Positions 8,278-16,515 of a DNA stretch of 64,000 nt are shown in pieces. Each line of letters begins with the position of its first letter. Position 1 is the first letter of the stretch. A program made the position numbers and the translations under genes. The stretch is taken from assembly GCA_018266915.1 (NCBI GenBank), contig JAFDZM010000098.1:124001-188000 (forward strand), in the 5' to 3' direction. This stretch comes from Bacteroidota bacterium. GTDB lineage: Bacteria; Bacteroidota; Bacteroidia; Sphingobacteriales; Sphingobacteriaceae. A model generated the notes under the pieces. That model was not told where the DNA came from and made no database searches. It worked only from the letters and a program-made list of their open reading frames with translations.

Positions 8278-9396
8278 ATGAAAAAATTATTTACCGCTGG
8301 TTTATTACTGGCTCTCATCCACATCGTTTACATACCGTCTGCGCATGCGCAGCTTACATCCTTACCAAGTGGTGGTAACAAAAGGGCCAGCGTAAGCGAA
8401 GGAATAGGCATCACCAATGTTACGATCAATTACAGCCGCCCGACTGTTAAAAAACGCGACGGCCATATTTGGGGCGAGTTGGTGCCTATCGGCTATGTGG
8501 ACCAGGGGTTTGGACCTTCAAAAGCTGCACCCTGGCGTGCGGGGGCTAATGAGAACACTACTATTGAATTTACTACTGACGTAAAGATCGAAGGTCAGCC
8601 ATTGGCAGCAGGCAAGTATGGTTTCTTTATTGCTTATGATCCGAACGAATGTACGCTGATCTTCTCAAAAAACAATGCTTCCTGGGGCAGCTTCTTTTAC
8701 AAACCTGATGAAGATGTACTGCGCGTTAAAGTAAAACCGGTAAAATCAGATAACAATGTAGAATGGCTAAAATATGAGTTTACCGATCAGACGCCTTCCA
8801 GCGCAGTAGTGGCTTTGGAATGGGAAAAAATGGTGATCCCTTTCAAAGTAGATGTTGATGTGACAGGTACGCAACTGGCATCGTTTCGCAGGGAATTGAG
8901 AAGCGAAAAGGGGTTCAATTGGGAAGCATGGGACCAGGCGGCACAATATTGTGTTCAAAACAAAACCAACCTGGATGAGGCATTAATGTGGGCAGATACT
9001 GCTACCAGCGTAAATTTTGGCGGCGATAAAAGCTTTACCGCATGGAGCACGAAAGCGATGGTGCTGGATGGTCTTGGCCGCTCCGACGAATCTGCTGCGG
9101 TAATGAAAAAGGCTTATCCGTATGCCAGCTCTAATGAGCTATATTTTTACGCAAGATCGCTTACACGTCAGAAAAAAGGAAAAGAGGCTTTCGAGGTGTT
9201 TAAAATGAATTATGATAAACACCCGAATGAGTTTCTTCCTATTGCGGGCATGGCAAGAGGCTATTCAGCCATTGGCGACTACAAAAAGGCTTTAACATTT
9301 GCACAAAAAGCCCACGACCTGGCACCAGATAAACCAAACAGGGACATAACAGCTAATTTTATTAAAACCCTTCAAGAAGGGAAAGACATCAACTAA
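8278..9396 (+). CDS. DUF2911 domain protein with C-terminal TPR-like repeats
   Basis: The 372-residue secreted protein has a signal peptide cleaved after PSAHA. The DUF2911 region (about 25-190) shows the usual INYSRPTVKKRD, WGELVPIGYV, PWRAGANENTTIEF and GKYGFFIAYD. The C-terminal third contains TPR-like helical hairpins (ARSLTRQKKGKEAFEVF, GYSAIGDYKKALTFA). DUF2911 proteins are common in Bacteroidota, and their biochemical role is not established. The TPR part suggests protein binding in the periplasm. It is followed on the same strand by a beta-propeller protein. Confidence 0.88.
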   Translation: MKKLFTAGLLLALIHIVYIPSAHAQLTSLPSGGNKRASVSEGIGITNVTINYSRPTVKKRDGHIWGELVPIGYVDQGFGPSKAAPWRAGANENTTIEFTTDVKIEGQPLAAGKYGFFIAYDPNECTLIFSKNNASWGSFFYKPDEDVLRVKVKPVKSDNNVEWLKYEFTDQTPSSAVVALEWEKMVIPFKVDVDVTGTQLASFRRELRSEKGFNWEAWDQAAQYCVQNKTNLDEALMWADTATSVNFGGDKSFTAWSTKAMVLDGLGRSDESAAVMKKAYPYASSNELYFYARSLTRQKKGKEAFEVFKMNYDKHPNEFLPIAGMARGYSAIGDYKKALTFAQKAHDLAPDKPNRDITANFIKTLQEGKDIN

Positions 9397-9512
9397 ATCA
9401 ATATATGTTTTGGCCGGCGCCTTTTCCCATGCGACCTGCCATTTATTTTACCTGATAATTCTATCTTATGTATACCTTAAATGAATCAATTATTGAGGAA
9501 TGTGCGATTCCT

Positions 9513-9612
9513 TCCTTGGGGAAGGTGGAGGAAGGGGTTTCTGCGACTTTGCGCGCGTATAGACCCCTCCCTCCCACTTCACATATCAACCGCACCCCTC
9601 CCCAAGGAGGGA
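9513..9612. repeat. GC-rich palindromic repeat overlapping the upstream region of a gene
   Basis: The left arm (9513-9545: TTGGGGAAGGTGGAGGAAGG and onward) and right arm (9590-9612: ACCCCTCCCCAAGGAGGG) are imperfect reverse complements. The element sits directly upstream of the hydrophobic signal sequence of the next gene and supplies an AGGAGGG stretch just before the likely TTG start. It resembles the repeat at 6028-6128 in composition. Confidence 0.6.
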
Positions 9613-9614
9613 AT

Positions 9615-10469
9615 TTGAATAATCAATTATTCCAAAAGTTAGTTTTCCTTTCACTTTTCTTATGCTTTGTAACATCAGTTGCATATTCTCAAAACATTAT
9701 CCCTGCCGGTGCAAAGCCTGAAGTATTTACGCAGGAAGGTGTCGATTCAACCAGTAATCAATCTGTAGCTGCTTTTCTGCCCGATGGCAAAACCGCTTAC
9801 CTGGCTGATGGCACGACTATCTATTTTACCAAAAAAGTTAACGGTAAATGGACGAAGCCAATGCTTGCTCCATTCTCAGGCCATTGGAAGGATTGGGATC
9901 CTACACTCCGGCCAGATGGCAAACGCCTGATATTTGTTTCAAACCGCCCTGTTGATACCGCTGTGGATCAAAGTAAACCACAGAAAAACCATCACCTCTG
10001 GTATGTCGACCGTATTTCAGGAGATAAATGGACTGAGCCAAAGCATTTTGACGCTCCTGTTAATTTAGTTGGCTTTAATGATTACGGGCCATCCATAAGC
10101 AGCAAAGGGACTGTTTGTTTCTGCTCACGCAACCGCGATGGTCATAAAGGCATGGGCGGTTATGCTGCCAAGCTTGTTGACGGCCATTATATAAAGCCAG
10201 AATTGCTTGCATTAAATGGTGATGCGGAAATATATGATCCCTTCATCGCACCGAATGAGCGTTATATCATATTTGTCAGTAACAACGAGCTCTATATCAG
10301 TTACCGCAAGGGTGATAGCTGGACACAGGGAGAAAAATTAGGACCGGAAGTGAACAATGGCAAAGGTAATTTCGATCCTTATGTCTCGCCGGACGGAAAA
10401 ACACTTTATTACTCGCAGGACAAGGCGCCGGGTATTTTGATGATCCCGGTTAATATTCCTGCTTCATAG
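9615..10469 (+). CDS. Secreted TolB-like / PD40 beta-propeller protein
   Basis: I place the start at the TTG at 9615 (284 residues) because the next residues NNQLFQKLVFLSLFLCF form a signal peptide ending near SVAYSQ. An in-frame ATG at 9468 would add 49 residues encoded by a palindromic repeat, which looks spurious. The mature protein has PD40-type repeats such as DPTLRPDGKRLIFVSNRP, DPFIAPNERYIIFVSN and DPYVSPDGKTLYYS. These form beta-propeller blades similar to TolB and WD40-like proteins. It is probably a periplasmic or surface binding protein; no catalytic residues are visible. The start remains uncertain. Confidence 0.8.
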   Translation: MNNQLFQKLVFLSLFLCFVTSVAYSQNIIPAGAKPEVFTQEGVDSTSNQSVAAFLPDGKTAYLADGTTIYFTKKVNGKWTKPMLAPFSGHWKDWDPTLRPDGKRLIFVSNRPVDTAVDQSKPQKNHHLWYVDRISGDKWTEPKHFDAPVNLVGFNDYGPSISSKGTVCFCSRNRDGHKGMGGYAAKLVDGHYIKPELLALNGDAEIYDPFIAPNERYIIFVSNNELYISYRKGDSWTQGEKLGPEVNNGKGNFDPYVSPDGKTLYYSQDKAPGILMIPVNIPAS

Positions 10470-10485
10470 ATTAAATATTTTGAGT

Positions 10486-11196
10486 ATGGATATCATGATT
10501 TTCACAGGCGTGCTGCTATTGGGCGGCCTGTTCAACTTCATCAAAGAAGTTGATACTAAAACGGTGATACGCATTTCGGGTATCTACATTTTTATTGCAT
10601 GGGTGTCTGTTGTATATACCTGGATATTTTACTTCACCGGCGTAAATGACGCCGACCTGCAAAAGGTGCTGAGCATATTCCTGCAGCTTATCAGCCTCAT
10701 TATGTATGGTACGCTGGGATACCTGGCGGCCTACATTGCATTAAATTTTCAGGAATTAACAGAGCAAGCCGAAAATGCAGCCTTACAGAGAATCATCCGC
10801 AAAACATTACGTGCTGTATCTATTGCCATAGCCAATACATTTATGGTAGTGACACTGGGCAAATCGCTGCATATGCCTTATATGATGGCATTTTTCAGGC
10901 AGTCGTGCTACGCCATCTGGTTCCTGTATTTTATTATGGGTGCTGAACCGTTGGGCGCTATTGGTATCCTGTTCCATTCAAGACTGAAGACAGGTCCGTT
11001 AGCTACCTTAGGATTGATTATTGTGATGCTATGCGCGGTTACCACTCATTTGTATTATCATGATCCATTTTCAGATTCGTATGAGGCGATCATTCAGCTC
11101 ATCAACCTGTCACTGCTATTGTTGATCTATCATTATGAAAGACAGAGCAACAAAAATCAACGGCTCGCACCCGCTTACGCAGCAACCAATGTTTGA
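10486..11196 (+). CDS. Hypothetical multi-pass membrane protein
   Basis: The ATG at 10486 is preferred (236 residues) over a TTG two codons upstream. About seven hydrophobic segments are visible, including MIFTGVLLLGGLFNF, ISGIYIFIAWVSVVYTWIF, IFLQLISLIMYGTLGYLAAY, CYAIWFLYFIMG and TLGLIIVMLCAVTTHLYY. There are no recognised motifs. It follows the beta-propeller gene by 16 bp and may be cotranscribed. I do not recognise a family and assign no function. Confidence 0.75.
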   Translation: MDIMIFTGVLLLGGLFNFIKEVDTKTVIRISGIYIFIAWVSVVYTWIFYFTGVNDADLQKVLSIFLQLISLIMYGTLGYLAAYIALNFQELTEQAENAALQRIIRKTLRAVSIAIANTFMVVTLGKSLHMPYMMAFFRQSCYAIWFLYFIMGAEPLGAIGILFHSRLKTGPLATLGLIIVMLCAVTTHLYYHDPFSDSYEAIIQLINLSLLLLIYHYERQSNKNQRLAPAYAATNV

Positions 11197-11251
11197 CTAA
11201 TTAAGCCAGTTTTAGACCAATAAAAGCACGATTCTTTGCCCCCGGAAGTTT

Positions 11252-11259
11252 TATATTTG
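11252..11259 (+). promoter_or_regulatory. Candidate -7 box (TATATTTG) upstream of the nagB-like gene
   Basis: TATATTTG fits the Bacteroidota -7 consensus TAnnTTTG and lies 35 bp before the start codon. A TTTG at 11235-11238 is closer than the usual -33 spacing, so only the -7 element is supported. Confidence 0.35.
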
Positions 11260-11293
11260 GGAAACACAACCGATTATAAAACTTCCTTTTTTT

Positions 11294-11998
11294 ATGCTGA
11301 TCACCCGCTGCAATACCTTTGCCGAGCTGAACGAACTGGCTTCTGAAACTATCATTCATGAGTTGCAGCAAAACCCAAAATCGCTGGTTTGCGCAGCCAC
11401 AGGCAATTCACCAACGGGTGTTTATCAAAAGCTGGTAGAAAAGAAGGAAAGCTTTGACACATCCGAACTTCGCTTCATCAAACTGGATGAGTGGTATGGA
11501 TTGGGCATCAACGATGATGGCTCATGCGAAAAGTACCTGCATGAGCATTTGTTTAACCCGCTTGGTATATCCCACAATAAATATATTGCCTTTGATGGCA
11601 AGGCTGCCGATCCGGAAAAAGAGCTCCAGGATGTCGATAACTATTTGGATGAATATGGCCCTATCGACCTCTGTATTTTAGGCTTAGGTAAAAATGGGCA
11701 TATCGCTTTTAATGAACCGGCAGAAACTTTGCACCCACATGCCCATTTAGCGCCATTAAGTACTACATCATTGCAACACACGATGATAAAAGGTACCGGT
11801 GAACAGATCAAATATGGCATGACACTGGGTATGACTGATATCCTGCAATCGAAAAAGATCATCATGCTGGTAAACGGCACCGCTAAAAACGCCATTATGG
11901 AAAAGCTGATGGAGCAAAAAATAAGTACGCAGCTGCCGGCTTCGCTCCTTTGGCTGCATGCTAATGTGCAATGTTTTTACTGCGATAATGATAATTGA
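11294..11998 (+). CDS. Glucosamine/galactosamine-6-phosphate deaminase-isomerase family protein
   Basis: The protein has 234 residues. Family landmarks are the phosphate loop CAATGNSPTGVYQKL, FIKLDEWYGL with Asp65/Glu66 (equivalent to the enolising aspartate of NagB) and LGLGKNGHIAFNEP with His136 and Glu141 (ring-opening pair). The enzyme should convert an amino-sugar 6-phosphate to a ketose 6-phosphate plus ammonia in the cytosol. Glucosamine cannot be told from galactosamine by eye; related short Bacteroidota proteins are often annotated as galactosamine-6-phosphate isomerase. It opens a run of sugar-related genes, with the cupin-like gene following after 3 bp. Confidence 0.88.
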   Translation: MLITRCNTFAELNELASETIIHELQQNPKSLVCAATGNSPTGVYQKLVEKKESFDTSELRFIKLDEWYGLGINDDGSCEKYLHEHLFNPLGISHNKYIAFDGKAADPEKELQDVDNYLDEYGPIDLCILGLGKNGHIAFNEPAETLHPHAHLAPLSTTSLQHTMIKGTGEQIKYGMTLGMTDILQSKKIIMLVNGTAKNAIMEKLMEQKISTQLPASLLWLHANVQCFYCDNDN

Positions 11999-12001
11999 AA
12001 A

Positions 12002-12661
12002 ATGAAGTACAGATCGTTTTTTCTTTCAATCCTGTTAATTACCTCTTTGGCTGTTCAGGCTCAGGTGCAGGTGCGTAATGAGCCAAGGCATAAGAATGTT
12101 ATTGAGAATAAATATTTCCGGGTGCTGGATGTGAACATTCCGCCTCATGATACTACTTTGCAGCATATTCATTCCACACCCTCGGTTATTTTGCTATTCA
12201 CTAATACCATTACAGCGCAACAATCAAAGGGACAAGATTGGGTAAAAGGACAAAGCGTGACAGGCACTGTTGCTTACCGCGATTTTTCTAAGGATACCGT
12301 GATTCACAGAGTGAGCAACTGGGATACAGTTCCTTACCATGTCACAGATATCGAACTTCTTTCGGCTTATCAGCCAAACGATGGACGTAAGCCGCTGCCA
12401 TTTACGTTGTTGTTCAATGAGGAAAAAGCATTTGCCTATAGACTCACAGATTCTTCCATAAATAAACAAACCATCAGCAACCGCGGACCGATGATTGCAG
12501 GACTGGTAGCAGGAGATGATATCATCCTTCATGACACGAAAAATCACAAATCGATCACTATAAAGCCAGGCAAAGAAACCTATATAGCACCGGGCACTTC
12601 TTTTTATCTAACCAAAACCGGCAATAGAGAGATCAACCTGGTTTTATTCGAAATCAAATAA
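12002..12661 (+). CDS. Secreted cupin-like protein
   Basis: The 219-residue protein has a clear signal peptide (MKYRSFFLSILLITSLAVQA). The mature part has a cupin-like pattern: VLDVNIPPHDTTLQHIHSTP with histidines that could bind a metal, then paired beta strands, and a second glycine-rich half ending GKETYIAPGTSFYLTKTGN. It resembles cupin proteins found near GMC oxidoreductases and sugar genes, but the substrate is unknown. It lies 3 bp after the isomerase gene and 12 bp before a GMC oxidoreductase gene, so the three probably form one transcript. Confidence 0.75.
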   Translation: MKYRSFFLSILLITSLAVQAQVQVRNEPRHKNVIENKYFRVLDVNIPPHDTTLQHIHSTPSVILLFTNTITAQQSKGQDWVKGQSVTGTVAYRDFSKDTVIHRVSNWDTVPYHVTDIELLSAYQPNDGRKPLPFTLLFNEEKAFAYRLTDSSINKQTISNRGPMIAGLVAGDDIILHDTKNHKSITIKPGKETYIAPGTSFYLTKTGNREINLVLFEIK

Positions 12662-12673
12662 TCGTAGTTAATT

Positions 12674-14368
12674 ATGAGTAAAGGAACGGAGCAGCATACA
12701 TACGACGCTATTGTAGTGGGATCAGGCATCAGCGGCGGATGGGCTGCCAAAGAACTATGCGACCTCGGGGTAAAAACCCTGGTACTGGAGCGAGGAAGAA
12801 ATATTGAACATATTAAGGATTATCCTACCGCCACAAAAGGTCCGTGGGAATTTCCGCACCGCATGGAGGAGCCTTTACAGGTTATAAAAGATAACCCTGT
12901 GATCAGCAAATGTTACGCTTATGGTGAGGATACGCATCATTTCTTCGTAAAGGATAAAGAACACCCTTACATTCAGGAGAAGCCTTTTGATTGGATTCGT
13001 GGCTACCAGGTGGGTGGCAAATCCATTATGTGGGGGCGCGCCTGCCAGCGCTGGAGCAACTTTGAGTTTTCGGCGCCCCAACGCTACGGCTATGCTGTCG
13101 ACTGGCCGATACGTTATGAAGATATTGCGCCCTGGTATTCGCACGTGGAGCGATTTTCAGGAATCTGCGGGGATAAAGATGGCATGGAAGCTATGCCCGA
13201 TGGCGATTACCTGCCACCCTTCGAGATGAGCTGCGTGGAAGACGCAATGGCAAAAAAGATCAATGCGCATTATAAAGATCGCCGCATGATCAAAACGCGA
13301 TGGGCGCATCTTACTAAACCTGAACCTATACATTTGCAGCAAGGTCGCGGACAATGCCAGGCACGCGACTTGTGTACCAGGGGCTGTCCATTTGGAGGTT
13401 ATTTTAGCTCAGTCTCATCTACCCTGCCATGGGCTAAGAAGACAGGGAACTTAACCATCAGGCCATTCTCCGTTGTTCATTCTATAATTTATGATGAGAA
13501 AAAAGGCAAAGCGACAGGTGTAAGGGTAATCGATACCAACACCAAAGAGGCGACTGAGTATTATGCCAAGGTGATCTTCATGAATGCAGCCTGCCTGAAT
13601 ACTAATTTGATTTTGCTTAATTCTACTTCATCCCGTTTTCCAAATGGATTGGGCAACGATAGTGGCCTGTTAGGCAAATTCATGGCGTTTCAGAATTACC
13701 GGGCAAGCGTGCATGGGCGATATGAAGGGTTTGAAGATCATTATTACTTTGGTCGGAACCCTACTAACCCAATGATCCCGAACTACCGCAACCTGCACAA
13801 TCAGGATACGGATTACATTGGTGGCTTTATGACTTTTGTTTACTCTAACCGGGGTAGAAAATATTGGGATGAAGGCATTGGCGCTGATCTCAAAAATTCG
13901 GTATCAGAACCGGGGCAATGGCATGCAGGCATGTATATACAAGGTGAAACAATTCCGAAAGAGCATAACCATATACGGCTGAGCAAAGATCAGAAAGACC
14001 CATGGGGTATTCCGCAGCTGATCACCTCCATAGGTTATGATGATAATGACGAAAAGCTGATCAAAGACTTCCTGGAGCAAAGCGCTGAGATGCTGGAAAT
14101 AGCCGGTGTGAAGGATATTACCAAACATGATACCCATCAGGCACCGGGATTGGATATTCACGAAATGGGCGGTTGCCGTATGGGGCATGATCCCAAAACT
14201 TCACTCCTGAACAAATGGAACCAGATGCATTTGTGTAACAATGTTTATGTTACCGATGGTGCCTGTATGACCAGTACGGGGAATCAAAGCCCTTCAATCC
14301 TTTATATGGCTTTTGCAGCACGTGCGGCTAATCATGCGGCGGAGGAAATGAAGAAGGGGAATATTTAA
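12674..14368 (+). CDS. GMC-family FAD oxidoreductase with 3Fe-4S motif (sugar/glycoside dehydrogenase-like)
   Basis: The 564-residue protein has an N-terminal FAD-binding motif VVGSGISGGWAAKELC (about 14-29) and VLERGR. Cys228, Cys234 and Cys238 form C-X5-C-X3-C (CQARDLCTRGC), the spacing that binds a 3Fe-4S cluster in the catalytic subunit of bacterial FAD glucose dehydrogenase. The C-terminal domain has the GMC base region HEMGGCRMG (His496) and GNQSPS (Asn537). It should oxidise a sugar or glycoside and pass electrons through the cluster to a cytochrome. No small subunit or cytochrome gene is in the window. A close paralogue lies at 16516. No signal peptide is visible. Confidence 0.9.
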   Translation: MSKGTEQHTYDAIVVGSGISGGWAAKELCDLGVKTLVLERGRNIEHIKDYPTATKGPWEFPHRMEEPLQVIKDNPVISKCYAYGEDTHHFFVKDKEHPYIQEKPFDWIRGYQVGGKSIMWGRACQRWSNFEFSAPQRYGYAVDWPIRYEDIAPWYSHVERFSGICGDKDGMEAMPDGDYLPPFEMSCVEDAMAKKINAHYKDRRMIKTRWAHLTKPEPIHLQQGRGQCQARDLCTRGCPFGGYFSSVSSTLPWAKKTGNLTIRPFSVVHSIIYDEKKGKATGVRVIDTNTKEATEYYAKVIFMNAACLNTNLILLNSTSSRFPNGLGNDSGLLGKFMAFQNYRASVHGRYEGFEDHYYFGRNPTNPMIPNYRNLHNQDTDYIGGFMTFVYSNRGRKYWDEGIGADLKNSVSEPGQWHAGMYIQGETIPKEHNHIRLSKDQKDPWGIPQLITSIGYDDNDEKLIKDFLEQSAEMLEIAGVKDITKHDTHQAPGLDIHEMGGCRMGHDPKTSLLNKWNQMHLCNNVYVTDGACMTSTGNQSPSILYMAFAARAANHAAEEMKKGNI

Positions 14369-14372
14369 CGGA

Positions 14373-14468
14373 TTGTCATTCTGAGCGATAGCGAAGAATC
14401 TATTTCTACATATGTTGAGTACCCGACAGCTTCACGTAATAGATACTTCACGATGTTCAGCATGACAA
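14373..14468. repeat. Palindromic repeat with TTGTCATTCTGAGC ends
   Basis: The left arm (14373-14403, TTGTCATTCTGAGCGATAGC onward) and right arm (14439-14468, ending TTCAGCATGACAA) are imperfect reverse complements. The element is an intergenic palindrome between two plus-strand genes and could fold in the mRNA. Confidence 0.7.
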
Positions 14469-14483
14469 ATCTTTATTTTTATT

Positions 14484-15353
14484 ATGACCAACCGAAGAAA
14501 TTTTATAAAAAACACGAGCCTTTTGGCTTTGAGTTTTCCTTTGTTTAGGAATGAACTATTCGCTTCTCCACGCAAACTTCCTGCACTGGGAATCCAACTT
14601 TACATGGTAAAGGAAGATATGGCGAAAGATACGCCCGGCACGTTGAAACAATTAGGCGCGATGGGCTATACGCAGATTGAAAGCTACGGTGGTGATAAAG
14701 GCATGTTTTGGGGAATGAACAATAAGGATTTTCAGAAACTGGCAAATGGTTTTGGACTGACACTAGTATCAAGCCATTACAATGATGAACCCGGTGGGTT
14801 TGAAAAACAAGTAGAGAAAGCTGCAGAGATCGGCATGAAATACTTGATCTGTCCGTGGAAGGGGCCGCAAAAGTCGATTGATAATTTTAAACGCTTTGCT
14901 GATGAATTTAACCGTAATGGCGAAATCTGCAAAAAGCATGGCATGCGCTTCGGATATCATCCGCATGATTATCCTTATAAACCAGTAGACGGGCAATTAC
15001 CTATAGATATATTATTAGCGAACACCGATAAGGATTTGGTCGACTTCCAGATGGATTATTATTACACAGTAACCGAAGGCCAAAGTCCGGAAGAATACAT
15101 CAAAAAGCATCCTCATCGTTTTAAGCTTTGCCATATGCGCGATGTATTAAAGCAACGTTTGCCCAAAGGCAGCGAAGAAGAATCAGCCTGCGACCTGGGA
15201 CAGGGAATCATCAATTACCCGCACCTATTATCAACGGCGCTGAACGATGGTATGAAATATTTCTTCGTAGAGCAAAGCCGTTTCTACCACGAAACGCCGC
15301 TACAAAGCGCTAAAGTGAACATTGATTATTTGAAGCGTTTGCAGCTGGGTTAA
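14484..15353 (+). CDS. Tat-exported sugar phosphate isomerase/epimerase (TIM barrel)
   Basis: The protein has 289 residues. The N-terminus MTNRRNFIKNTSLLALSF is a twin-arginine-type signal (RRNFIK), so the folded enzyme is probably exported. The body is an AP-endonuclease-family-2 TIM barrel with LGIQLYMVKEDM, YTQIESYGG, FGYHPHDYPYKP, DFQMDYYYTV and KLCHMRDV, whose acidic and histidine residues commonly bind a divalent metal. Such proteins isomerise or epimerise sugars or keto-sugars. Position between two GMC dehydrogenase genes suggests it works on oxidised sugars in the periplasm, which is inference. Confidence 0.87.
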   Translation: MTNRRNFIKNTSLLALSFPLFRNELFASPRKLPALGIQLYMVKEDMAKDTPGTLKQLGAMGYTQIESYGGDKGMFWGMNNKDFQKLANGFGLTLVSSHYNDEPGGFEKQVEKAAEIGMKYLICPWKGPQKSIDNFKRFADEFNRNGEICKKHGMRFGYHPHDYPYKPVDGQLPIDILLANTDKDLVDFQMDYYYTVTEGQSPEEYIKKHPHRFKLCHMRDVLKQRLPKGSEEESACDLGQGIINYPHLLSTALNDGMKYFFVEQSRFYHETPLQSAKVNIDYLKRLQLG

Positions 15354-16165
15354 AACTTATGATAAGGCTTCTCAAAAAAATCATCTACAACCATATTGAA
15401 TTCATCCCGGTGCTCAATCAGTGTCGGGTGACCTGAATTAGGTACTACCCACAAATAAGCACAGGGTATAGCCTGATAAATTTTAGTGGTGTGTTCAATC
15501 GGAATCACATCATGATCGCCGCAAATAATCAGCGCCGGGCATTTGATAACTTTTAATGCGGAGAACGGAATATTCGGCTGCACGTAATCCAGCATGAATA
15601 TTTTCCAGTCATTTTTCTCTTTATCGGTCACGCGCGGTTTGTCTTTATCACGCGCGTATTGTTTTACCATATCGTTCCATGTTGCGGGAGTAAGTCCCAG
15701 AGAATCAGGAGTCAGGTTAGCGCCGGTTGCGGCAAATTTGATCACTTTACCAGGGTGACGCATCGCCATAACTATTGCATTGATACCACCATCACTCCAG
15801 CCGATCACATAAGCTGAATCGATATGCATTTTATCAAGCAGGGCGGCAAAATCGTCAGCCATCATTTCAAAACTTAGAGAGTCTTTCTTATCGACCGATT
15901 TTCCATGAGCACGACTGTCAACTGCGATCACCTTATATTTTTTTGAGAAGTATGGTATAGTCTGCGAAAAGGCGCTGATACTGCCACCGTTGCCGTGAAT
16001 GAGCAACAAGGGCTTACCCTGTCCATAGGTTTCAGCATACATTTTTATACCACGCACATCGTAATATTTTCCGGCTGCAGGGTTATCGCCATAACGGATT
16101 TGCTGGCTGCAGGCAACCTGACACGTTGCAACGGCGATTAACAGGCATAATAAGGCTTTGTTCAT
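15350..16165 (-). CDS. Alpha/beta hydrolase lipoprotein
   Basis: The 271-residue protein has an N-terminal lipoprotein signal (MNKALLCLLIAVATCQVAC). The alpha/beta hydrolase core shows the oxyanion region LLIHGNGGSIS, VIAVDSRAHGKS and the nucleophile elbow YVIGWSDGG, with serine in GWSDG. An acidic residue follows in ICGDHDVIP, and the catalytic histidine is in VVPNSGHPTLIEH. The substrate is unknown; periplasmic ester or lactone hydrolysis is possible. It converges on the epimerase gene with a 4-bp stop overlap. Upstream lies a large nested palindrome. Confidence 0.87.
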   Translation of the reverse strand: MNKALLCLLIAVATCQVACSQQIRYGDNPAAGKYYDVRGIKMYAETYGQGKPLLLIHGNGGSISAFSQTIPYFSKKYKVIAVDSRAHGKSVDKKDSLSFEMMADDFAALLDKMHIDSAYVIGWSDGGINAIVMAMRHPGKVIKFAATGANLTPDSLGLTPATWNDMVKQYARDKDKPRVTDKEKNDWKIFMLDYVQPNIPFSALKVIKCPALIICGDHDVIPIEHTTKIYQAIPCAYLWVVPNSGHPTLIEHRDEFNMVVDDFFEKPYHKF

Positions 16166-16228
16166 ATTGATTTTTATTATCAGGCGACTAAATATAGAAA
16201 GAAGTTTACGGTTATCGCAAGCACAGAA

Positions 16229-16411
16229 AAATCGCTTTTAGAAAGGAGGCTCTGCTGGAGCCAAAAATCTATTTATTAATGTTGCTATAAACTGGATACT
16301 CCTACGGAGTTTTATGATTCGTCGTTATGCCAGCTCCGCTAGGAGCTTCCAGTTTATAGAAAAATATCGTTTTTAAAGGCTCCGTAGGTGCCTCCTTTCT
16401 AAAAGCGATTT
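16229..16411. repeat. Nested inverted repeat, MITE/REP-like (about 183 bp)
   Basis: The outer arms 16229-16250 and 16390-16411 are perfect 22-bp reverse complements (AAATCGCTTTTAGAAAGGAG plus GC). Inside, 16285-16296 and 16348-16359 are perfect 12-bp reverse complements (CTATAAACTGGA). The centre and flanks carry small hairpins such as CTCCTACGGAG and GCTCCGCTAGGAGC. No coding frame is present. The structure fits a non-autonomous mobile or REP-type element in the 350-bp gap between divergent genes. No target-site duplication is obvious by eye. Confidence 0.8.
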
Positions 16412-16515
16412 GTCTTTATAAGCGATAAATCTATGCCTGCTTTAGTCAGAAAACATTACCTTTAAACGGTCGAAAAGCGCTTGCGTGAACGGCAACACCC
16501 AATTATTTTATACCA

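Noticed and set aside
9468..9614. ATG at 9468 as start of the beta-propeller gene
   Set aside because: It would translate a palindromic repeat ahead of a perfectly good signal peptide. The TTG at 9615 fits better.
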